A DNA stretch of 6,663 nucleotides from an uncultured Bacteroidota bacterium. GTDB taxonomy: Bacteria > Bacteroidota > Bacteroidia > 2-12-FULL-35-15. Every line of letters begins with the position of its first letter. Positions within the stretch are counted from its first letter, which is position 1. A model generated the notes under the pieces. That model saw only the letters and a program-made list of their open reading frames with translations, was not told the DNA's origin and did no database searches. Made by a program: the position numbers and the translations under genes. Below, in pieces: positions 1 through 5,183 of the stretch. The stretch is taken from positions 1 through 6,663 of the forward strand of contig CAIRRW010000063.1 in the NCBI GenBank assembly GCA_903881065.1, in the 5' to 3' direction.

Positions 1-45
1 GTTGATATTCAACCGCCCTCTCTCTTTTTATTGAATACTAATTGA

Positions 46-756
46 TTAATTCATTGGTACATCAATCACCAAAATTTCAGCGTCTGTATTCGCGTTAATG
101 GAGAAATTTTCTGTCTCCCAAACACCAAGTGCATCTCTTTTACCAAGAAGTTGTCCTGAAATATTTACTTCGCCGCTGATAATAAAGATGTAACTTCCAT
201 TGCCTTTGTGTTGAACAGAATAATCAACAGTAGTGCCCGCTTTAAACTTACCCAATGAAAAATATGCATCTTGATTTATCCACATTATTTCCTCTGATTT
301 AACAGGTGCTACAATAGTCTTAAATTTTCCATTCTTGTCTTCCTCAGAGAATACACGTTGGTCATATCGTGGTGTAATATTTCTTTCCTTAGGAAAAACC
401 CATATTTGCAAGAGGTTTATTTCCTCTGTTTTTGAATGATTATATTCGGAATGCATAAGTCCAGAACCTGCACTCATTGCCTGTATTTCATTAGGGCGAA
501 TGACACCTATATTTCCCATACTATCCTTATGTTCCAAGGTACCGGAAAGAGGAATTGTAATGATTTCCATATTATCGTGAGGATGCGTACCGAAGCCCAT
601 TCCCGGAGCAATTATATCATCATTTAATACCCTCAGCAAACCGAAATGAACTTTGCTTGGGTCGTAATAATTTGCAAAACTAAATGAATGATGAGCGTTT
701 AACCATCCATGATTAGCATGCCCCCGCTCCGATGCTTTATGATATACTGTTTTCAT
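46..756 (-). CDS. Pirin family protein (YhhW/YhaK-type bicupin)
   Basis: A complete 236-residue pirin, close in length and layout to E. coli YhhW, a cytoplasmic two-cupin protein with quercetin 2,3-dioxygenase activity in vitro. The N-terminal cupin carries the expected metal ligands: His58 and His60 in GTHPHDNME, and His102 and Glu104 in GLMHSEYN. The opening residues GWLNAHHSFSFANYYDP (17-33) are also a pirin signature. The C-terminal half (about 140-236) is a second cupin fold without an obvious metal site, as is normal in the family. The physiological substrate of bacterial pirins is generally unknown, so quercetinase activity is only a family-level guess. The ATG start is preceded by a weak purine-rich stretch (GAAAGGAAA), one of the few Shine-Dalgarno-like sequences here. 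It lies 11 bases downstream of the small isomerase-like gene and is probably cotranscribed with it. All family residues are present and the frame is intact. Confidence 0.93.
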   Translation of the reverse strand: MKTVYHKASERGHANHGWLNAHHSFSFANYYDPSKVHFGLLRVLNDDIIAPGMGFGTHPHDNMEIITIPLSGTLEHKDSMGNIGVIRPNEIQAMSAGSGLMHSEYNHSKTEEINLLQIWVFPKERNITPRYDQRVFSEEDKNGKFKTIVAPVKSEEIMWINQDAYFSLGKFKAGTTVDYSVQHKGNGSYIFIISGEVNISGQLLGKRDALGVWETENFSINANTDAEILVIDVPMN

Positions 757-767
757 TTTCCTTTCAA

Positions 768-1064
768 TTAATTCATTATCAATTTAGGCAAATCATTTGA
801 AACGCTATTATGAAAAGCAAGTTCCGTAATTGTAGGTTGCATAAATTTAATAAGTGGAAATGTTAGAATAATATCTTTTACACTTTTCTTAGATGCTGCA
901 ATCATTATTACCCAAAGCTGAGAGCGGTTGTATGATAGCGAGTATTGAAGGATTTTCCCTACATCCATTAATTTATCCACGCACGCACGTTGCTTCGGAA
1001 TTAATGAAAGAAACTCTTCTGTCATTTCTTCCGGCAACTTAATATCTATCATATATGTATTCAT
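768..1064 (-). CDS. Small muconolactone-isomerase-like protein
   Basis: A 98-residue protein without signal peptide or membrane segment. Its size and pattern resemble the muconolactone delta-isomerase family of dimeric alpha/beta-barrel proteins: an opening strand (YMIDIKLPEEMTEEF, 4-18), a helix with IPKQRACVDKLMDVGK (22-37), a strand pair containing SLSYNRSQLWVIMIA (42-56), and an ending FPLIKFMQPTITELAFH (69-85). That ending aligns with the LPLFPYM...VTPL..H ending of true muconolactone isomerases. No catechol or beta-ketoadipate pathway gene is present, so the classical reaction should not be assumed; it may bind another small molecule. The start is the ATG at 1062-1064, with no Shine-Dalgarno sequence; Met5 is a possible alternative. 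A perfect Bacteroidota -7 box lies about 40 bases upstream. The next gene, a pirin, follows after 11 bases, suggesting a two-gene operon. The gene is surely real; the family assignment is from recalled motifs and moderate. Confidence 0.72.
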   Translation of the reverse strand: MNTYMIDIKLPEEMTEEFLSLIPKQRACVDKLMDVGKILQYSLSYNRSQLWVIMIAASKKSVKDIILTFPLIKFMQPTITELAFHNSVSNDLPKLIMN

Positions 1065-1105
1065 ATTTATAATGTTTTATTCGTTTGTTGGTGTTTTAAT
1101 ATGCA

Positions 1106-1113
1106 CAAATGTA
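1106..1113 (-). promoter_or_regulatory. -7 promoter element for the isomerase-like/pirin operon
   Basis: Read on the minus strand this is TACATTTG, a perfect match to the Bacteroidota TAnnTTTG -7 box. It lies in the spacer between the flavoprotein stop codon and the isomerase-like gene and would place transcription start near 1099-1101, giving a leader of about 35 bases. No TTG -33 element is seen at the expected distance, so this is a partial promoter match. It suggests the isomerase-like gene and pirin can be expressed independently of the msrA-flavoprotein unit. Confidence 0.5.
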
Positions 1114-1166
1114 TTAAAATGTGCCATTGTTTAATATTATTATAGATAAAATATAATTGTAAAATG

Positions 1167-2402
1167 TTAACTCTTCGTTCTCGTTTCTAAATTAGCTGCC
1201 AACCAAGCTGTACTCCACGCATTTTGAAAATTAAATCCTCCGGTAACTCCATCAATATTTAATATTTCCCCTGCAAAATAAAGGCCACTTATTACTTTGC
1301 TCTCCATAGTGGCAAAATCGACCTCTTTTAAATTAATACCCCCGCAGGTAACAAATTCTTCTTTGAAAGTAGTTTTGCCCTGTACTTTATATTCATCGTT
1401 AATTAAACTGTTGATTAAAATATTTGCGTTCTTCTTTGGCAAGTCTGCCCACCTTGTAATTTCTGAAATACCTGCTTTTACAACTAAATATTCCCACAGC
1501 CGCTTTGGCAACTCAATAGGTGAATTATTAATAATTGTTTTTGCTGAATACTCCTCGCGCTGATTATTAAACTCTATCCTTAATTTTTCCTCTGTATGCT
1601 TGGGAAGCCAACTGATTAGAGCAATAAAAGTATAATCCAAATCACTAAGTACACGCGCGCCCCAAGCGGAAGCTTTCAATACTGCCGGGCCACTCATTCC
1701 CCAATGTGTTATGAGCAAAGGGCCTTCAGTTTCCAATTTGGTATTCGCTATTCTTACTTTTGCATGAGGCACCGAAACTCCCATCAATTGTGTTATCGGA
1801 TTATTTGGGATATTAAAAGTAAATAAAGAAGGAACGGGTTTTATTATTGTATGTCCTAATTTATGCAGCCATTCATATGCTGTTTCTTTGGCATTTCCAC
1901 CTGTTGCTATTATTAATTTATCACATATAAAAGTGCCGCCACTTGCAATTTTTAATGTAAATGAAATATCTCCATTCCTTACTATTCCTTCAATATCCAC
2001 CCCGGTTTTAATCTTCACCCCTGCTGTTTCTGCTTCCTGCATTAGACAATTAACAATAGTTTCAGAATTATTTGTTACCGGAAACATTCTTCCATCCTCT
2101 TCAGCTTTTAGTTTTACTCCGCGCTTTTCAAACCAGTTAATTGTATCTGAAGTAGTAAAACGACTAAATAAATTATGTAATTCTTTTTCTCCGCGAGGGT
2201 AATTCTTAACAAGCAATTTATTATCGAAGCAGGCATTTGTAACATTGCAACGTCCACCACCCGAAACACGAACTTTTGAAAGTAACTTACCTGATTTTTC
2301 GAGCAGAGTAACAGAAACGTTTTTATTGTTTTGAGCACAATTTATTGCTGCAAAAAAACCTGCAGCCCCACCCCCAACCACTATTACATTAATTGCACTC
2401 AT
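1167..2402 (-). CDS. BaiN/HI0933-family FAD-dependent oxidoreductase
   Basis: A flavoprotein of the HI0933/YhiN/BaiN family, cytoplasmic and FAD-binding, with an uncertain substrate. Numbering from the preferred ATG gives 411 residues, the usual family length. It opens with a Rossmann dinucleotide fold (VIVVGGGAAGFFAA, 7-20), followed by the family signature SGGGRCNVTNA (47-57), a second FAD contact LIIATGG (163-169), the motif LITHWGMSGPAVL (230-242), and a C-terminal FAD-binding end YFAGEILNIDGVTGGFNFQ (375-393). A TTG at 2403-2405 extends the frame by one codon, but the ATG at 2400-2402 is adjacent and preferred. No Shine-Dalgarno sequence precedes it. It starts 9 bases after the msrA stop, implying cotranscription and possibly translational coupling. 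Known members include BaiN of bile-acid-metabolising clostridia, but bile acid metabolism cannot be inferred here. All core motifs are intact. Confidence 0.93.
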   Translation of the reverse strand: MSAINVIVVGGGAAGFFAAINCAQNNKNVSVTLLEKSGKLLSKVRVSGGGRCNVTNACFDNKLLVKNYPRGEKELHNLFSRFTTSDTINWFEKRGVKLKAEEDGRMFPVTNNSETIVNCLMQEAETAGVKIKTGVDIEGIVRNGDISFTLKIASGGTFICDKLIIATGGNAKETAYEWLHKLGHTIIKPVPSLFTFNIPNNPITQLMGVSVPHAKVRIANTKLETEGPLLITHWGMSGPAVLKASAWGARVLSDLDYTFIALISWLPKHTEEKLRIEFNNQREEYSAKTIINNSPIELPKRLWEYLVVKAGISEITRWADLPKKNANILINSLINDEYKVQGKTTFKEEFVTCGGINLKEVDFATMESKVISGLYFAGEILNIDGVTGGFNFQNAWSTAWLAANLETRTKS

Positions 2403-2411
2403 CAAACACTA

Positions 2412-3059
2412 TTATTTCTTCAGCTTATTTTTAAATACCTGTTTGAACTTTTCAACCTTTGGTTGAATGACATAATGGCAGTAAGGCTGGTCGCCATTGG
2501 CTTTAAAATAATCCTGATGGTAATCCTCCGCTTTATAAAATACAGTGAAAGGACTTATTTCGGTAACTATTGGTTTGTCCCATGCTTTCGAATCGTTTAA
2601 TTCCTTTTCATATTTCTCTGCTAGTTCTTTTTGCTTTTCGTTGTGATAAAAAATAACAGACCGATATTGTGTACCAACATCATTACCCTGTCTGTTAAGC
2701 TGTGTAGGGTCATGTGTTTTCCAAAAAGCAGCAAGCATCTCGTCATAAGAAATTTTTGAAGGGTCGAAAACAATCTGACATACTTCGGCATGGCCTGTGG
2801 TTCCATTACAAACTTCACGATATGCTGGATTCTTTACTGTTCCTCCGGAAAAGCCTGATGTTACAGACAGTACACCATTCAATAATTGAAATTGTGCTTC
2901 TACGCACCAAAAACATCCTGCACCAAAAGTTGCTGTATCCATAGTAGTTGATTTAATTTGAGTTTGTAAATTTGTTTTGCCAGCGTTGTATTCAGTGCGT
3001 TTCTGTGCACACGAAGTTACTGTTGTCATTATTATAAGTGATAGTAAAATCTTTTTCAT
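2412..3059 (-). CDS. msrA: Peptide-methionine (S)-S-oxide reductase MsrA, predicted lipoprotein
   Basis: MsrA reduces the S epimer of methionine sulfoxide in proteins back to methionine. The 215-residue product has a lipoprotein signal: charged MKK, a hydrophobic stretch, and the lipobox VTSC with Cys17 as the acylated residue. A linker of about 25 residues leads to the complete MsrA domain (about 42-210). The catalytic motif GCFWC is at 48-52 (nucleophile Cys49). Other family hallmarks are GHAEVCQIVFDP (89-100), FWKTHDPTQLNRQGNDVG (112-129) and EDYHQDYF (178-185). Cys194 in PYCHYVI is a likely resolving cysteine. No acidic run follows Cys17, so the Bacteroidota surface-export signal is not evident and periplasmic anchoring is more likely. 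An MsrB domain is absent. Met40 sits just before the catalytic domain and could be an internal start for a cytoplasmic form. It is the first gene of a unit continuing into the flavoprotein. No confident promoter was found. Confidence 0.96.
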   Translation of the reverse strand: MKKILLSLIIMTTVTSCAQKRTEYNAGKTNLQTQIKSTTMDTATFGAGCFWCVEAQFQLLNGVLSVTSGFSGGTVKNPAYREVCNGTTGHAEVCQIVFDPSKISYDEMLAAFWKTHDPTQLNRQGNDVGTQYRSVIFYHNEKQKELAEKYEKELNDSKAWDKPIVTEISPFTVFYKAEDYHQDYFKANGDQPYCHYVIQPKVEKFKQVFKNKLKK

Positions 3060-3412
3060 GCTGTTTTACAAACAAACAAATTGGATTAAGGTTTAAGTTA
3101 AATTCTTGTTTGATGCTGCAATATTAATCAAGATTACCAATAGATGTATAGAAAGACTCTATTTTTAACTTTAATTAGTCTATCAACAAAACAAATTAAA
3201 ATTAACAAACTATTTCCTTTTGTTTGACACTAATAATGCGAAAATACCGAATGTATTCCCTGTTGTTTCTCTCTTCTATCTAATCTCAATTACTATTTTT
3301 AAAGTAAGGCAATTAAAAATTCCAAATCATAAACTCTAATATATAGATATTTTTCATTTCACTTGATAAACTAAAGCTGTTGGCTGAATTAAATTTTCGT
3401 AGTTTTGAAACG
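3060..3412. other. Divergent intergenic spacer between msrA and rluF
   Basis: This 353-base AT-rich stretch separates the divergent msrA and rluF genes. I see no coding frame with recognisable content, no RNA gene and no strong hairpin. The rluF promoter occupies its right end (3380-3407). On the msrA side only imperfect -7 boxes occur, for example TAATATTG (minus strand, 3119-3126) and TAATCTTG a little further upstream, each one base off consensus and without a matching -33 TTG. The msrA promoter is therefore not assigned. Confidence 0.6.
3380..3407 (+). promoter_or_regulatory. rluF promoter (-33 TTG / -7 TAGTTTTG)
   Basis: TTG at 3380-3382 is followed after 17 bases by TAGTTTTG at 3400-3407, fitting the Bacteroidota consensus TTG-N17-23-TAnnTTTG in both elements. 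Only five bases (AAACG) separate the -7 box from the ATG at 3413, so transcription would begin at or next to the start codon. The same TTG opens the longest reading frame and is better read as promoter than as start codon. Confidence 0.65.
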
Positions 3413-4159
3413 ATGCAAACACGAATAAATAAGTATATCAGTGAATCAGGTTTCTGCTCGAGGAGGGAAGCTGATAAACTTATTGAACAGAAACGAGTAA
3501 CGGTGAACGGTGAACTGCCAGAAATGGGTACTAAAATAAGTGAGGGAGACATTGTATTGATTGATGGTAAACCGTTAAAACAAAAAGAAGAATTCATTTA
3601 TATTGCTTTCAACAAACCGGTTGGCATCACCAGCACCACCGACCTGAAAGACAAAGACAACATCATTGATTTTATAAATCACCCTAAACGGATATTCCCA
3701 ATTGGCAGACTAGACAAGGCTTCGGAAGGTTTATTATTTTTGACTAATGATGGAGATATTGTAAATAAAATATTACGAGCCGGTAATAATCATGAGAAGG
3801 AATACATTGTAACAGTGAATAAACCTATTACTCCAAACTTTATAAAAAGAATGGGAAATGGTATAGAGATTTTAGAAACAGTAACACAGAAATGTTTTGT
3901 TGAACAGCTAGATACCTACAGGTTCAGGATAATATTAACTCAAGGGCTAAACAGACAGATTAGAAGAATGTGCGAATTGCTTGAATATAAAGTTACCAAG
4001 CTAAAACGTATTCGGATTATGAATATAAAACTGGATGGAATAGCAAATGGGAAATGGCGAAATTTAACTCACGAAGAAATTTCTATTATTAATAACCTTG
4101 TTTCCAATTCCGTGAAAACCGAAGAAGCATCACATCTACAGGATAATATTGGTGAGTAG
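3413..4159 (+). CDS. rluF: 23S rRNA pseudouridine synthase RluF
   Basis: This enzyme isomerises uridine to pseudouridine in 23S rRNA (position 2604 in E. coli, with some activity at 2605). The 248-residue product matches E. coli RluF nearly motif for motif. An S4 RNA-binding domain (about 3-50) opens with RINKYISESGFCSRREAD. The RsuA-type catalytic domain follows: NKPVGITST (67-75), the catalytic loop FPIGRLDKASEGLLFLTNDG (95-114) with Asp101, ILRAGNNHEKEYIVTV (120-135), the family motif GLNRQIRRMCE (178-188) and IRIMNIKLDGI (200-210). It is shorter than the E. coli protein because the basic C-terminal tail is missing. The frame can be extended to a TTG at 3380, but that TTG is probably the -33 element, and the extra 11 residues lie before the point where RluF homology starts. 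There is no Shine-Dalgarno sequence. The gene stands alone and is divergent from msrA. Confidence 0.95.
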   Translation: MQTRINKYISESGFCSRREADKLIEQKRVTVNGELPEMGTKISEGDIVLIDGKPLKQKEEFIYIAFNKPVGITSTTDLKDKDNIIDFINHPKRIFPIGRLDKASEGLLFLTNDGDIVNKILRAGNNHEKEYIVTVNKPITPNFIKRMGNGIEILETVTQKCFVEQLDTYRFRIILTQGLNRQIRRMCELLEYKVTKLKRIRIMNIKLDGIANGKWRNLTHEEISIINNLVSNSVKTEEASHLQDNIGE

Positions 4160-4416
4160 CCCTCGCTCTTTCTACCTACAAAACTATTGTTGCTATCATC
4201 ACCCCTAATGTTTCTCACAAGGAAAATTATTCCCCTTCGAAACTTTATTATAAAATTCCTCTCACGATAAAACTTCTAATATTTCCCCCAATATAAATTA
4301 TCATTAAATTTCTTTTCGTTTAATTACTAACCAAATTAATCATTCTTCACTATTCCAATATTCCTGCTTACACTAAATTATAGCATACGAATATTAATAG
4401 TAATTTTGAAACCATT
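4160..4416. other. C-rich, G-poor spacer between rluF and the LOG gene
   Basis: This spacer of 257 bases holds no recognisable gene. On the plus strand it is made almost entirely of A, T and C; a hand count over 4160-4400 gives about 58 C against 13 G. Such a transcript would have little ability to pair with itself. I found no rho-independent terminator after the rluF stop codon. A -7 element lies at its right end. Confidence 0.6.
4401..4408 (+). promoter_or_regulatory. -7 promoter element for the LOG-family gene
   Basis: TAATTTTG is a perfect match to TAnnTTTG and ends eight bases before the ATG at 4417, implying a leader of only a few bases. The -33 region shows TTA (4378-4380, 20 bases upstream) rather than TTG, so only one element is convincing. 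The sequence after the box, AAACC, resembles the AAACG after the rluF box. Confidence 0.55.
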
Positions 4417-5178
4417 ATGGAATCAGAAAAACTGCCTGAAGATAATTTACAACATCAACATCATTTAGAAGAAAAGTCTTTTTTGGCAGGTCCTCAATCA
4501 AGGTTCAAAGATTCATTATTTGTAATTAAAGTATTATTAGAATTTATAAAAGGATTTCGTGCGCTGCACTTTGTTGGTCCCTGCGTAACTGTGTTTGGTT
4601 CTGCCCGATTTAAAGAAGGACATCCGAGCTATGAACTGGCACGCAAAATAGGTGCAGGATTGGCAGACCTTGGCTTTACAGTGATGACCGGCGGAGGCCC
4701 CGGCATAATGGAAGCTGTCAACAGAGGGGCAAAGGAAGCGGGAGGTAAATCAGTAGGTTGTAATATTAAGTTGCCACAGGAGCAGAAACATAACAGCTAT
4801 CTGGATAAATGGGTTACTATCCGTTACTTCTTTGTTCGTAAAGTTTTATTATCAAAATACTCCTATGCTTTTGTGGTGATGCCTGGCGGCTTTGGCACAC
4901 TTGATGAATTCTTTGAAGCGTTAACTTTAATACAGACAAATTTCATCAAACGGTTTCCTGTTGTACTAATGGATAAAAACTTTCATACAAAACTTAATGA
5001 GCATTTTGAAGTAATGATATCTTCAGGCACCATACTCGAAGAAGATACTAAACTACTGCTATATACCGATTCGGTGGAAGAAGCGATGGAACATATTGAG
5101 CAAAATGCTGTGGAGCGTTTTAATTTGAGAAAGAAGAAGTCTATGTCCATCTTCCCTTGGCTTGGTGAAAGCAAATAA
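4417..5178 (+). CDS. LOG family protein (nucleoside 5'-monophosphate phosphoribohydrolase, TIGR00730-like)
   Basis: LOG (lonely guy) proteins hydrolyse the N-glycosidic bond of nucleoside or cytokinin-riboside 5'-monophosphates; bacterial members often act on AMP-like substrates and were long misannotated as lysine decarboxylases. The 253-residue product has the Rossmann-like LOG fold from about residue 50: VTVFGSARF (57-65), TGGGPGIMEA (91-100), FFVRKVLL (138-145) with the conserved Arg141-Lys142, and the hallmark PGGFGTLDE (156-164) with Glu164. These are the expected phosphate-binding and catalytic elements. An N-terminal extension of about 50 residues precedes the fold: a polar, histidine-rich start (QHQHH, 12-16) and then a helix with LEFIKGFRALHF (41-52). 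Similar extensions are common in this longer LOG subgroup. The ATG start has no Shine-Dalgarno sequence and a very short predicted leader. Its substrate is unknown, and cytokinin production should not be inferred. Confidence 0.92.
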   Translation: MESEKLPEDNLQHQHHLEEKSFLAGPQSRFKDSLFVIKVLLEFIKGFRALHFVGPCVTVFGSARFKEGHPSYELARKIGAGLADLGFTVMTGGGPGIMEAVNRGAKEAGGKSVGCNIKLPQEQKHNSYLDKWVTIRYFFVRKVLLSKYSYAFVVMPGGFGTLDEFFEALTLIQTNFIKRFPVVLMDKNFHTKLNEHFEVMISSGTILEEDTKLLLYTDSVEEAMEHIEQNAVERFNLRKKKSMSIFPWLGESK

Positions 5179-5183
5179 CAGCC

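Noticed and set aside
1..13. Inverted repeat GTTGA-TAT-TCAAC at the left edge, downstream of the pirin gene
   Set aside because: Five-base stem with a three-base loop, no T-run in the right orientation, and cut by the window edge; not supportable as a terminator.
436..627. Open frame of 63 codons on the plus strand inside the pirin gene
   Set aside because: Lies wholly antisense to a conserved, intact gene and has no recognisable protein features. The same applies to the other opposite-strand and out-of-frame short reading frames in the window.
3119..3126. TAATATTG (minus strand) as the msrA promoter -7 box
   Set aside because: One mismatch to TAnnTTTG and no TTG at 17-23 bases upstream; in such AT-rich DNA this is not enough to call.
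3224..3229. TTGACA resembling a sigma-70 -35 box
   Set aside because: No -10 hexamer at 16-18 bases, and the genome appears to use TAnnTTTG promoters, so it is likely chance.
3380..3412. N-terminal extension of RluF from the TTG codon at 3380
   Set aside because: The TTG and the following bases form a promoter (-33 and -7) and the extra 11 residues do not correspond to RluF family sequence; ATG 3413 is preferred.
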